NCBI RefSeq assembly: GCF_013410355.1
Contig: NZ_JACCFI010000001.1
Coordinates: 3,286,001 to 3,350,000, forward strand
Direction: 5' to 3'
Length of the DNA: 64,000 nt
Source of the DNA: Agromyces hippuratus
GTDB lineage: Bacteria; Actinomycetota; Actinomycetes; Actinomycetales; Microbacteriaceae
The notes under the pieces were generated by a model, which was not told where the DNA came from, did no database searches, and saw only the letters and a program-made list of their open reading frames with translations. Made by a program: the position numbers and the translations under genes. How positions within the stretch are numbered: position 1 is the first letter of the stretch; every line of letters begins with the position of its first letter. Of this stretch, positions 8,519 to 17,003 are shown in pieces.

Positions 8519-9310
8519 ATGGTCTGGCTCTGGATCACCTTGGTCATCGTCGGCATCCTCGCGATCGTCCTCTTCTTCATGTCGGTGAAGATCGTGAAGC
8601 AGTACGAGCGCGGCGTGGTGCTGCGTTTCGGCCGACTGCACAGCGTGCGCGAACCGGGCATCCGGTTCATCATCCCGATCGTCGACGTGATGACCAAGGT
8701 GTCGCTGCGCATCGTCACGCTGCCGATCCAGTCGCAGGGCATCATCACGAAGGACAACGTCACCGTCGGGGTGTCGGCCGTGGCCTACTACCGGGTGGCC
8801 GACGCGGTGAAGTCGGTGATCGCGATCGAGAACGTGAAGGCCGCGATCGAGCAGATCGCGCAGACCACGCTCCGACGCGTCGTCGGTCAGCACCACCTCG
8901 ATGAGACGCTCGCCGACACCGCTGCGCTCAACGCCAACATCCGCGAGATCCTGGATGTCACGACGCTCGACTGGGGCGTCGAGGTCACGCTCGTCGAGTT
9001 GAAGGACATCCTGCTGCCCGACTCGATGAAGCGCGCCATGGCGAAGCAGGCGGAGGCCGAGCGCGAGAAGCGGGCGAAGATCATCGCCGCCGAGGGCGAG
9101 TCGCTCGCGGCCGTGCAGCTCGGCGTCGCGAGCGACACGATGATGTCGCATCCGCTCGCCCTGCAGCTGCGCACCCTGCAGACGCTCGTCGAGGTCGGGG
9201 TCGACAAGAACACGGTCGTCCTCTTCCCGGCGCCGCTCATGGCCTCGATCGGCGAGCTCACGAACTTCATCGATCGGGAGGCGGCGGTCGCCCAGGTGCG
9301 CGGACACTAG
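8519..9310 (+). CDS. SPFH/band 7 (slipin-like) membrane protein
   Basis: 263 residues: one N-terminal membrane span (about 2-25), then a band 7/SPFH domain beginning K-Q-Y-E-R-G-V-V-L-R-F-G, and a helical C-terminal part with the conserved A-M-A-K-Q-A-E-A-E-R-E-K-R-A-K segment. Slipins oligomerise at the membrane and are thought to organise membrane microdomains. Prokaryotic slipins are often paired with an NfeD protease, but none is adjacent here. It ends 6 bases before the stop of the convergent response-regulator gene, so there is no room for a terminator between them. Confidence 0.88.
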   Translation: MVWLWITLVIVGILAIVLFFMSVKIVKQYERGVVLRFGRLHSVREPGIRFIIPIVDVMTKVSLRIVTLPIQSQGIITKDNVTVGVSAVAYYRVADAVKSVIAIENVKAAIEQIAQTTLRRVVGQHHLDETLADTAALNANIREILDVTTLDWGVEVTLVELKDILLPDSMKRAMAKQAEAEREKRAKIIAAEGESLAAVQLGVASDTMMSHPLALQLRTLQTLVEVGVDKNTVVLFPAPLMASIGELTNFIDREAAVAQVRGH

Positions 9311-9316
9311 GCGTGG

Positions 9317-9967
9317 CTAGACGGGCGCGATGCCGTTCCGGTAGGCCCAGATGACGATCTGCACCCGGTCGCGGAGCGAGAGCTTGGTGAGCACCCGACC
9401 GATGTGCGTCTTCACCGTCGCCTCGGCGAGGTGGACGGTTCGAGCGATCTCGGCGTTGCCGAGGCCTTGCGTCACGAGCCGCACGATCTCGAGTTCGCGC
9501 TCGGTCAGGCTCGCCTCGGCGGCCGCGCGCCGACCGGGATCGGGCATCCCGGGAAGCATCAGCTCGACGAACCGGCTCGTCGTCGATGGGGCGAGCACTG
9601 CATCGCCGCGGTGTACCGCTCGGATCGCCGCGGCCAGTTCCTCGACCGAGGCGTCCTTCAACAGGAACCCGGATGCCCCGGCGCGCAGCGCCCCGAAGAC
9701 GTACTCGTCGGCATCGAACGTCGTGAGCACGAGCACCCGTGTGTCGGCGTGGTGTTCGAGGATCTCGCGGGTCGCGTCGACGCCGTCGAGCTGCGGCATC
9801 CTGATGTCCATCAGCACGACGTCGGGGGAGAGTCGCGCCGTCGCGTGCACGGACTCGGCACCCGTCGCGGCCTCGCCGACGACTTCGAGGTCGGCCTGGG
9901 CATCAACGCTCGCGACGATGCCGGCTCGCACGAGGTCCTGGTCGTCGACGACGAGTACGCGGATCAT
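9317..9967 (-). CDS. NarL/LuxR-type response regulator
   Basis: 216 residues: N-terminal receiver with acidic pair D8-D9 and phospho-acceptor D54 in V-L-M-D-I-R-M-P, and a C-terminal LuxR helix-turn-helix (L-T-E-R-E-L-E-I-V-R to V-K-T-H-I-G-R-V-L). The start overlaps the stop of the upstream histidine kinase (ATGA), so the two form a cognate pair. DNA targets are unknown; the membrane protein gene at the head of the operon and the inverted repeat at 12170-12210 are candidates. Confidence 0.93.
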   Translation of the reverse strand: MIRVLVVDDQDLVRAGIVASVDAQADLEVVGEAATGAESVHATARLSPDVVLMDIRMPQLDGVDATREILEHHADTRVLVLTTFDADEYVFGALRAGASGFLLKDASVEELAAAIRAVHRGDAVLAPSTTSRFVELMLPGMPDPGRRAAAEASLTERELEIVRLVTQGLGNAEIARTVHLAEATVKTHIGRVLTKLSLRDRVQIVIWAYRNGIAPV

Positions 9968-11136
9968 GCGGTGGGCTCCGCCCGCGTCGGCACCGTGGCG
10001 GTCACCGTGAAGCTGCCGTCACCCGCGTCGACGGTCGTGAGGCTTCCGCCGACCGCACGCAGTCGTTCGCCCATGCCCAGCAGCCCGAGTCCGGGCTCGA
10101 TCGTCTCGGCGCCACCTCGCACGCGCGCCCGGTCGTTCGTGATGATCACGGACAGCCGATCGTCGTCCCACCTCATCAAGAGGTCGACGATCGCGCCGGG
10201 GTGCGCGTGCTTGGCGACGTTGGTGAGCGCCTCCTGCACGACGCGGTAGATCGCAACTTGCGCGGCCGCCCCGATCGGAGTCGCCGTACCCTCCGTCGAA
10301 TGCGCGATGACGAAACCGAGCGAACGCGCCCGCTCGATCAGCTCGGGGAGTTCGGCGAGGGTCGGTTGCGGGAGCGGCCGCGCATCGGGCGAAGCTTCGT
10401 CATCGCGGATGCCTCGGAGCAGCACCCTGATCTCGTGCAGCGAATCGCGTGCGGTGTCTTCGATCACGGTGAGCGCCGAGGTCGCTCGCGCCTCGTCGAA
10501 CCTGGCGACCCGTGACTGGCCGACGATCACCGCAAGGGAGTGGGCGAGCACGTCATGCATGTCGCGCGAGATGCGGGCGCGCTCCTCGAACGCAGCGAGC
10601 GCCTCGCGCTGTGTGCGCTCGCGGCGTTCGCTCTCGGCCCGCTGCTCGGCGAGCTCTGTCGCCAGCAGCTGGGACCGTCGAAGGAGACCCATCGTCCATG
10701 CGCACAGCACGACCGCGGTGAAGAGCACGAAGAGCAGCCACGGCGACGGCCCGAATCCGGAGTCGACGACGTTCGGGTCTGCGGCGTAGCGGCCCGCCGC
10801 AGCGACCGACCCGACGAGCCCGATCACGAGCGGCATCCAGCGTGTTCCGTACGCGGTCGCGGCGTAGACCGCGATCACGAACACGAGCGACGACGGCAGG
10901 ACGAAGAACAGGCCCGTGACGACGGCCTCGCCGCCGACGCACCCCGCGATCACGAGCAGCGCAGCCGACGGGTGCGAGCTCCGCCACAACAGCGCGGCAT
11001 GCCCGACGATCGCGAGCACAACCACGACCCACGCGCCCGGGGCCGGGATCGACGTGAACGAGACCAGCGCCGTCGGCGGCAGCAGCACCATCGCGGCAAC
11101 GGCGGCGATGAGTGCGTCGTGGTGCGTCGGTGTCAT
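9964..11136 (-). CDS. Sensor histidine kinase (HisKA_3 type)
   Basis: About 390 residues: N-terminal membrane-integral sensor with several hydrophobic spans and no large extracellular domain, a short coiled coil (about 150-180), the HisKA_3 dimerisation helix with acceptor His in S-R-D-M-H-D-V-L-A-H, and a HATPase domain (G-L-G-L-L-G-M-G-E-R-L). This architecture is typical of DesK/LiaS-like kinases that sense membrane or envelope state. ATG at 11136 is chosen because GGAGG sits 7 bases upstream; the in-frame GTG at 11142 would be too close to that site. Partner of the response regulator at 9317-9967. Confidence 0.9.
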   Translation of the reverse strand: MTPTHHDALIAAVAAMVLLPPTALVSFTSIPAPGAWVVVVLAIVGHAALLWRSSHPSAALLVIAGCVGGEAVVTGLFFVLPSSLVFVIAVYAATAYGTRWMPLVIGLVGSVAAAGRYAADPNVVDSGFGPSPWLLFVLFTAVVLCAWTMGLLRRSQLLATELAEQRAESERRERTQREALAAFEERARISRDMHDVLAHSLAVIVGQSRVARFDEARATSALTVIEDTARDSLHEIRVLLRGIRDDEASPDARPLPQPTLAELPELIERARSLGFVIAHSTEGTATPIGAAAQVAIYRVVQEALTNVAKHAHPGAIVDLLMRWDDDRLSVIITNDRARVRGGAETIEPGLGLLGMGERLRAVGGSLTTVDAGDGSFTVTATVPTRAEPTA

Positions 11137-11151
11137 GGTCACACCTCCAAC

Positions 11152-12093
11152 CTATGCGGCGATGCTCGCTTGGGCGCGAGCGTGCTCGGCATCGCGAGTC
11201 GAACCGCGAGCATCGATGAATCCGAGTGTCGCGGTGAGCATCACCACTCCGAGCGCGAGCCACGTGCCGTAGACGCCCAGCACCATCAGGGTCGCCCCAT
11301 CGCTTGCGAACACGACGGAACCCGCCGCGACTCCGGTCACCTGCGCCAGCAGCCCGAACACCATGAGGAACCCCATGCTGAGCAGTGCCATCGACGCGCA
11401 CAAGCCGCCGGCGACGAGCAGCCATGCCGGGAGGGGCACGCGCCGTGACGAGGTCAGGAGCAGCACGAGCACGAGCGCTGCGCCGAAGGAGAGGAGTTCC
11501 ATCACCGGGAAGCCGGCGGTGAGGTCGACCGAAGAGCTCGAGCGATCCTGTACCCACCACACCAGTTTCAGCAGCGGATACGGAACGGCGAAGGCGACGG
11601 CGCACCACGCCACCGCGATTCGTGTGCGAGCGGATGCCGCGGCGCCGGCGTCGCGGGCATGACCGGCGCGGAGTCGCCATCCCCAGGCGACGGTGACGAG
11701 TGCGGCGAGGAGGCTCGCGGCCCGTGCGGTCGCGCCAGGCCAGTCGACGGTCGCGAAGTCACCGGAGGGGATGCCCGTGGCCCAGAAGAACGCACGGAAC
11801 CCGTCGAGGACGGCCCCTCCGGATGCGCCGAAGAAGAACACCGCTGCGGCCCAGCCGAGCACGCCCGCCGCACGCGTTCCGCGCGTCGAGCTCGTCATCC
11901 GCGCAATGAGCAGCGACGCGAGTACCAGGGTCACGGCGATCAGGGCGAGCCAACGAGGCGGAAAGATCCGCGCGTAATCGTCGGTGGGGCCGATCGCGAG
12001 GGATGCGGCGGCGGTGAGGGCGGCGATTGCTGCCGCGCCGATCGTGGCGGCGATGAGGGTCGGGCCTGCCGTTCGAGTGCGTTTCGTGATCAT
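11152..12093 (-). CDS. Polytopic membrane protein of unknown function
   Basis: Not recognised as a named family. About 313 residues with seven to nine hydrophobic spans and little soluble sequence; it contains the motif F-P-P-R-W-L-A-L-I near residue 45. It is the first gene of a three-gene leftward operon with a histidine kinase (15 bases downstream) and response regulator, so it may be an accessory sensor or a target of the two-component system. ATG at 12093 (M-I-T-K-R-T) is preferred over an in-frame start 39 bases further up, because the positively charged N-terminus leads directly into the first membrane span. Confidence 0.7.
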   Translation of the reverse strand: MITKRTRTAGPTLIAATIGAAAIAALTAAASLAIGPTDDYARIFPPRWLALIAVTLVLASLLIARMTSSTRGTRAAGVLGWAAAVFFFGASGGAVLDGFRAFFWATGIPSGDFATVDWPGATARAASLLAALVTVAWGWRLRAGHARDAGAAASARTRIAVAWCAVAFAVPYPLLKLVWWVQDRSSSSVDLTAGFPVMELLSFGAALVLVLLLTSSRRVPLPAWLLVAGGLCASMALLSMGFLMVFGLLAQVTGVAAGSVVFASDGATLMVLGVYGTWLALGVVMLTATLGFIDARGSTRDAEHARAQASIAA

Positions 12094-12169
12094 GCGTCCA
12101 GCCCAGCCGATGCCGACCCGGCGCACATCCACCGACGGTCGCGGCGACGTGCGACCTCGGTAGCTGAGT

Positions 12170-12210
12170 CGCTGGCAGTATTTCGACGAAGTGTGTCAAT
12201 ACTGCCAGCG
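12170..12210. promoter_or_regulatory. 13-bp perfect inverted repeat between divergent genes (operator candidate)
   Basis: CGCTGGCAGTATT (12170-12182) is exactly complementary to AATACTGCCAGCG (12198-12210), with a 15-base spacer. It lies between the divergent membrane-protein gene (start 12093) and the amino-acid permease (start about 12244). AT-rich inner ends and a location within both promoter regions favour a protein binding site over a terminator. Confidence 0.55.
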
Positions 12211-12243
12211 GTGCATGACGGTGAGATGCTCCAGAATGAGCGA

Positions 12244-13650
12244 GTGACTTCGAACCAGACCGCCGTGGCAGCCGGCGCGGCACCTGCCCTGCACCCGGCA
12301 TCCGGCACCGCGGCGACCGCTTCCGAGCCGCACCGCGGCAGCCTCGGGCTCGTGCAGGGCACGGCGCTCTATATCGCGAGCGTACTCGGCACCGGCATCC
12401 TCGTGCTGCCCGGCCTCGCCGCCTCGGCCGCCGGCCCGGCCTCGGTCGTCGCGGTCGCCGTGGTGCTCGTGCTGTCGATCCCGCTCGCCGGCACCTTCGC
12501 CGCGCTCGCCTCGCGTTACCCCGATGCGGGCGGCGTCGCGAGCTACGCGCGCCGTGCGCTCGGCGACACCGCCGCCCGCATGGCCGGGTACTGGTTCTAC
12601 TTCGGCGTCTGCATCGGCGCCCCGGTGCTCGCCGTGCTCGGCGGCGAGTACGTGGTCGCGGTGCTCGGCATCGATCGATCGGCGGTGCCGATCATCGGCT
12701 TCGCGGTCTTCGTGCCCCCGTTCATCGTCAACTGGTTCGGTGTGCGGGTCGCGGGCTGGGTGCAGTTCGTGCTCACCGGTCTCTTGATCGCCGTGGTCGT
12801 CGGCGTGGTCGCGGTCACGTTCCCAGCCGCCGAAGCATCCAACTTCACGCCGTTCCTGCCGAACGGCTGGGGCGGCGTCGGCGTCGCCATCAGCCTCTTC
12901 GTCTGGGCCTTCGCCGGCTGGGAGGTCGGCACCCACATCGCCGGGGAGTTCAGGAATCCGCGCAAGATCATCCCGTTCGCGACCGGCATCGCCGTCGTCG
13001 TGGTCGGCGCCGGTTACCTCGCCCTGCAGTTCGTCACCGTCGCGGTGCTCGGCGACCGGGCGGGCGACGGCCAGGTGCCGCTGCTCGACCTCGTCGAGAC
13101 GACCGCGCCCGGCATCGGCCCCGTGCTCGTCGCGATCGTCGCGGCGATCGTCACGCTCGGCGTGATGAACGCCTACATGCCGGCGTTCGGCAAGCTCGGC
13201 GCCGCACTCGGGCGCGACGGCGACCTGCCCAGGTTCTTCGCCAAGGGCGCCGCCGACGGCGAGGTGCCGCGTCGCGCGCTCGCCCTCACCGGGGTGCTCA
13301 TCGTCGCCTACTTCGGCCTCATGCTGCTGAACGACCTCGATCTCACGGGGTTCATCCTGATCCACACGAGCAACATGGTCGCGATCTACGCCGTGGGCAT
13401 GCTCGCCGCGACCCTGCTGCTGAAGCGCTGGTCGTTCGGGTGGTGGCTCGCGGTCGTCGCGACGGTCATGACCATGGGACTCCTCGTGCTGGCCTGGGCG
13501 AACCTGCTCGTGCCGCTCGTGCTCGCCGCCGCCGCGGTGCTCGTGACGGTGGTGCGCCGGGTGCGTGCCCGCCGCCGTGGTGAACCGATCGCTGCCGAGT
13601 CCGCACCCGCCGCCCACCCGGCCCAGCCCGTCGCACAGGAGACCGAATGA
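12244..13650 (+). CDS. APC-family amino acid permease
   Basis: About 468 residues with roughly 12 membrane spans. The first span carries the APC-superfamily signature (G-T-A-L-Y-I-A-S-V-L-G-T-G-I-L-V-L-P-G). Closest by eye to YjeH/PotE-like permeases, so substrates are probably hydrophobic amino acids or amines, imported or exported. The start is uncertain: GTG 12244 (V-T-S-N-Q-T) is used, and ATG 12226 is in frame. A much longer open frame upstream lies in the complementary strand of the divergent gene and is not coding. The downstream cyclase gene overlaps its stop by four bases, so the two are coupled and may share a substrate. Confidence 0.83.
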   Translation: MTSNQTAVAAGAAPALHPASGTAATASEPHRGSLGLVQGTALYIASVLGTGILVLPGLAASAAGPASVVAVAVVLVLSIPLAGTFAALASRYPDAGGVASYARRALGDTAARMAGYWFYFGVCIGAPVLAVLGGEYVVAVLGIDRSAVPIIGFAVFVPPFIVNWFGVRVAGWVQFVLTGLLIAVVVGVVAVTFPAAEASNFTPFLPNGWGGVGVAISLFVWAFAGWEVGTHIAGEFRNPRKIIPFATGIAVVVVGAGYLALQFVTVAVLGDRAGDGQVPLLDLVETTAPGIGPVLVAIVAAIVTLGVMNAYMPAFGKLGAALGRDGDLPRFFAKGAADGEVPRRALALTGVLIVAYFGLMLLNDLDLTGFILIHTSNMVAIYAVGMLAATLLLKRWSFGWWLAVVATVMTMGLLVLAWANLLVPLVLAAAAVLVTVVRRVRARRRGEPIAAESAPAAHPAQPVAQETE

Positions 13651-14573
13651 CCGAGTACCGCGCCCACTTCGACGCCGACATCGCCTTCGTCAACGGGGGA
13701 GGCCTGCGCGCCGAGGCGTTCCGGCTCGACCTGCCGTCGCAGCACCTCACCGAGACGCAGATCGGCGAGCTGCTCGTGCGCCACCTCGGGCTCGCGCTCG
13801 TCGGCACCGTCGAGCTCTCGAACCTCGAGATCGTCGAGGAGCCGCACAAGGGCTCGCGGGGCGTCGGCGCCGAGGCATCCGCTGCTTCCGGCAGCACGCA
13901 GCGCGGGCGACTCGTCGACCTCAGCCATGTGATCAGCGAGGGGCTCGTGACCTACCCGGGCATCCCGGCGCCGGTGATCACGCCGCACCTCACGCGCGAG
14001 GCCTCGCGCGAGCACTACGCGCCGGGCACCGAGTTCGAGATCGACATCATCGCGATGGCGGGCAACACGGGCACCTACCTCGACAGCCCGTTCCACCGCT
14101 ACGCCGACGGCGGTGACCTCGCGAGCCTGTCGCTCGAGACGCTCGTCGGCATCCCGGCCGAGGTCTTCCGATTGACGGATGCCGCGGAGCGCGGCATTCC
14201 CGCAGAGGTCTTCTTCGATCGCGAGCTCGCGGGCACGGCGGTGCTGCTGCACACGGGCTGGAGCCGGCATTTCGGGCAGCCCGAATACCTGCACGGCGCC
14301 CCGTTCCTCACCGAGGCGGGCGCGCAGCACCTCGCCGACGCCGGCGTCGCGATCGTCGGCATCGACTCGCTCAACATCGACGACGCCGAGTCGGCGGGCG
14401 AGCGGCCCGCGCACTCGATCCTGCTCGCAGCGGGCATCCACGTCGTCGAGCACCTCACCGCGCTCGACGAGGTGCCGGTGCGCGGTGCCCGCTTCACGGC
14501 CGTGCCACCGCGGGTCGCCGGGTTCGGCACCTTCCCGGTGCGCGCGTTCGCCGAGGTGCCGGACGCCGGCTGA
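13647..14573 (+). CDS. Cyclase-family (kynurenine-formamidase-like) protein with extra N-terminal domain
   Basis: 308 residues in two parts. Residues about 1-72 are a compact domain not recognised here, ending in E-P-H-K-G-S-R-G. After an Ala/Ser linker, residues about 90-305 form a cyclase/KynB-like domain (PF04199 type). The family metal motif H-x-G-T-H-x-D-x-P-x-H reads N-T-G-T-Y-L-D-S-P-F-H here, so two of the three histidines are replaced while the Asp and the last His remain. Further on E-H-L replaces the usual E-N-L. It may be inactive, use a different metal site, or belong to a distinct subfamily. Translationally coupled to the amino-acid permease, hinting at an amino-acid-derived substrate. 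Confidence 0.78.
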   Translation: MTEYRAHFDADIAFVNGGGLRAEAFRLDLPSQHLTETQIGELLVRHLGLALVGTVELSNLEIVEEPHKGSRGVGAEASAASGSTQRGRLVDLSHVISEGLVTYPGIPAPVITPHLTREASREHYAPGTEFEIDIIAMAGNTGTYLDSPFHRYADGGDLASLSLETLVGIPAEVFRLTDAAERGIPAEVFFDRELAGTAVLLHTGWSRHFGQPEYLHGAPFLTEAGAQHLADAGVAIVGIDSLNIDDAESAGERPAHSILLAAGIHVVEHLTALDEVPVRGARFTAVPPRVAGFGTFPVRAFAEVPDAG

Positions 14574-14650
14574 CGGGAGGCGGACGCACCGCCGGAATCC
14601 ACGGGGCGTCGTATCTGGCATCCGACGCCCGCGTGCGTGAGGATGGAGAG

Positions 14651-15481
14651 ATGATCGCACCCGCGTACGCACTCCGCGACGGCAACACGATTCCCGCGAT
14701 CGGACTCGGCACGTACGGGCTCGACGACCAGGCGGGCATCGACGCGATCACCGCGGGCATCGCCGACGGCTACCGGCTTATCGACACTGCCTTCAACTAC
14801 GGCAACGAAGAGGCCGTGGGCGAGGCGATCCGCCGCACCGACGTCGATCGCAGCGACCTCGTGATCGCGACGAAGCTGCCGGGCAAGCACCACGGCTTCG
14901 ACGAGACGATCGCGAGCTTCGAGCAGTCGCGCATGCGGCTCGACCTCGACTGGGTCGACCTGTACCTCATCCATTGGCCGCTGCCGCGCCTCGGCAAGTA
15001 CCTCGACAGCTGGCGGGCGATGATCTCCCTGCGCGAGAAGGGGCTCGTGCGGTCGATCGGCGTCTCGAACTTCACGGCCGAGATGCTGACCCGGCTGATC
15101 GACAGCACGGGCATCGTGCCGGTCGTGAACCAGGTCGAACTGCACCCCTACTTCCCGCAGGAGGAGCTGCGCGCGTTCCACGACGAGCACGACATCCGCA
15201 CCATGAGCTGGAGTCCGCTCGCCAAGCGCACCGAGCTGCTGCAGGAGCCGGTCATCGCCGAGGTCGCCGCGGCCCACGGCGTCACTCCGGCGCAGGCGGT
15301 GCTGCGCTGGCACATCGAGCTCGAGGCGGTGCCGATCCCGAAGTCGTCGGATGCCGCGCGCCGCCGTGAGAACCTCGACGTCTTCGGGTTCACGCTCACG
15401 ACCGAAGAGGTCGACGCCATCTCCGCGTTGTCGCGCGGCCGCATCTGGGGCGGCGACCCCGACACGCACGAGGAGTTCTGA
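14651..15481 (+). CDS. Aldo/keto reductase
   Basis: NADPH-dependent carbonyl reductase with a TIM-barrel fold, 276 residues. The catalytic tetrad is intact: D45, Y50, K75 and H108 (L-I-D-T-A-F-N-Y, A-T-K-L-P, L-I-H-W-P). The C-terminal cofactor motif I-P-K-S-S is present. It resembles the 2,5-diketo-gluconate reductase branch, but the physiological substrate is unknown. ATG 14651 is preferred over an in-frame upstream ATG at 14633 because GATGGAGAG sits directly before it and family proteins start near this point. Monocistronic between the cyclase and the phytase. Confidence 0.88.
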   Translation: MIAPAYALRDGNTIPAIGLGTYGLDDQAGIDAITAGIADGYRLIDTAFNYGNEEAVGEAIRRTDVDRSDLVIATKLPGKHHGFDETIASFEQSRMRLDLDWVDLYLIHWPLPRLGKYLDSWRAMISLREKGLVRSIGVSNFTAEMLTRLIDSTGIVPVVNQVELHPYFPQEELRAFHDEHDIRTMSWSPLAKRTELLQEPVIAEVAAAHGVTPAQAVLRWHIELEAVPIPKSSDAARRRENLDVFGFTLTTEEVDAISALSRGRIWGGDPDTHEEF

Positions 15482-15565
15482 GCCGCGACACCTCGGGTTG
15501 TCGTCGTCGGGCGGAGTTCACCTGGCGTCCAGCCGGAGTTTCGCGGCATCCGCGAGTCTCATCGC

Positions 15566-16915
15566 ATGACCCCACTGCTGAAGGGTGCCGCAACGGCATC
15601 CGTCGCCGCCCTGCTCCTCGCCGCCGCGCCCGCCGCGTGGGCCGCCGCACCGCACCGCGCCGGTGACGCGCCGGCCGTCGTCACGACCGACAACGAGACG
15701 CCCGTGCTCTACGACGATGAGGCGGGCGGCAACGCCGTCGGCGACGACCCGGCGATCTGGGTGCACCCCGACGACACCGACGAATCGATCGTGATCGTCA
15801 CGGCGAAGGAGGGCGGTCTGCGCGTCTACGACCTCGAGTCCGACGAACTGCAGTCGCTGCCCGCCACGGTCGCGCCGCGCGCCGACGGCGCCGAGGGCCG
15901 GTACAACAACGTCGACATCGCCTACGGAATCGAACTCGACGGCGAACTCGTCGACGTCGCCGTCGTCACCGATCGGTACAACGATCAGTTGCGCTTCTTC
16001 ACGATCGACCCCGCCGGCACGGAGGCGGAGACCCCGCTCGTCGAGGTCACCGCGACCGAGCAGCCGTTCCTCTTCAGCGCCGACCGGGCGACGGTCGACG
16101 AGGGGCACACCGCCTACGGCCTCGCCGTGTGGCAGCCCACCGCCGGCGACGAGGCGTACGCCGTGGTCACGCAGGAGGGCGCCACGACCCTCGCGACCGC
16201 CCGCATCGTCGAGATCGACGGTGCGCTCGGGTACGCCGATGTCGCCACGACCGACATGCCGGCTTCGTTCCCGCTGCCCGACGGCACCACCTGGACGCCA
16301 TGCCTCGAGGCCGGCATCGAACCGCACCTCGAGGGTCTGACCGTCGACCAGCGCACCGGCGTGCTGTACGCGGCCCAGGAGGACGTCGGCCTGTGGCGTC
16401 TGCAGCTCCCCTTCGGAGCGGCCGAGCCGCGGCTCATCGACCGGGTGAAGGACTTCGGCGTCCACGACGCGTACGACCCCGAGACCGAGGAATGCGCAGT
16501 CGTCGACTCCGACGACGGCGGCTTCGGAGGCTCAGTGCTCGAGGCCGACGCCGAGGGCGTCGACCTCTACTACGGCCCCGGCGCGACCGGGTACCTGATC
16601 GTCTCGAGCCAGGGCGACGACACGTTCGCCGTGTACGAGCGGCAGGGACGCAACCGCCTCGTCGGCACGTTCACCGTCGACGGTGCCGACGGTGCCGATG
16701 AGATCAACGGCTCCGACGGGCTCGCCGTCACCAACCGCGTCGTCGGCGACTATCGTGACGGACTGCTCGTGACGCACGACGAGCCCGAGACCGGCGAGGG
16801 CGTCGACGGCGACCGCGACGCGACGAACTTCTCGTACGTGGACTGGGACGACGTCGCCGAGGCACTGCACCTGAAGGTGAGCACCTCGGCGGGCAACGAT
16901 CCGCGCTTCCGGTAG
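15566..16915 (+). CDS. Secreted beta-propeller phytase (3-phytase)
   Basis: 449 residues with a Sec signal peptide (about 1-27, cleavage near A-W-A-A). The mature part is a beta-propeller phytase: D-D-P-A-I-W-V-H-P near the N-terminus, R-Y-N-N-V-D near residue 112, and repeated acidic E-G-L, D-D and N-G-S-D-G-L-A-V motifs that bind calcium and phytate in this family. The enzyme releases phosphate from inositol hexakisphosphate outside the cell, giving a soil bacterium access to plant phosphorus. No phosphate-regulon site was recognised upstream. A strong hairpin follows at 16925-16964. Confidence 0.9.
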   Translation: MTPLLKGAATASVAALLLAAAPAAWAAAPHRAGDAPAVVTTDNETPVLYDDEAGGNAVGDDPAIWVHPDDTDESIVIVTAKEGGLRVYDLESDELQSLPATVAPRADGAEGRYNNVDIAYGIELDGELVDVAVVTDRYNDQLRFFTIDPAGTEAETPLVEVTATEQPFLFSADRATVDEGHTAYGLAVWQPTAGDEAYAVVTQEGATTLATARIVEIDGALGYADVATTDMPASFPLPDGTTWTPCLEAGIEPHLEGLTVDQRTGVLYAAQEDVGLWRLQLPFGAAEPRLIDRVKDFGVHDAYDPETEECAVVDSDDGGFGGSVLEADAEGVDLYYGPGATGYLIVSSQGDDTFAVYERQGRNRLVGTFTVDGADGADEINGSDGLAVTNRVVGDYRDGLLVTHDEPETGEGVDGDRDATNFSYVDWDDVAEALHLKVSTSAGNDPRFR

Positions 16916-16924
16916 TCGACTGCA

Positions 16925-16964
16925 CGGATGCCCCGGGCGGCGGCTTCGCCACCCGGGGCATCCG
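16925..16964 (+). terminator. Terminator after the phytase gene
   Basis: 18-base arms with one mismatch and a GCTT loop: CGGATGCCCCGGGCGGCG pairs with the segment ending CCCGGGGCATCCG. It begins 9 bases after the phytase stop and is built on the GGATGCC/GGCATCC word. Confidence 0.75.
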
Positions 16965-16965
16965 C

Positions 16966-16996
16966 TTGAGCTCAAGCGCGCTTGAAGTCGTAGGCT
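16966..16996 (+). promoter_or_regulatory. MerR/SoxR-type promoter with 19-bp spacer and palindromic operator
   Basis: -35 TTGAGC (16966-16971) and -10 TAGGCT (16991-16996) are separated by exactly 19 bases. That is the over-long spacer of promoters activated by MerR-family regulators. The spacer contains the perfect 14-bp palindrome TCAAGCGCGCTTGA (16972-16985), close to the SoxR box pattern CCTCAAG..CTTGAGG. The predicted start of transcription (about 17003) coincides with the GTG of the MFS gene, implying a leaderless mRNA. No MerR-family gene lies in the window. Confidence 0.65.
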
Positions 16997-17003
16997 CGAC
17001 AGG

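Noticed and set aside
11659..12243. N-terminal extension of the amino-acid permease
   Set aside because: The frame is open but is antisense to the membrane protein gene and reads as Arg/Asp/Glu-rich non-protein sequence. The APC signature begins about 33 codons after GTG 12244.
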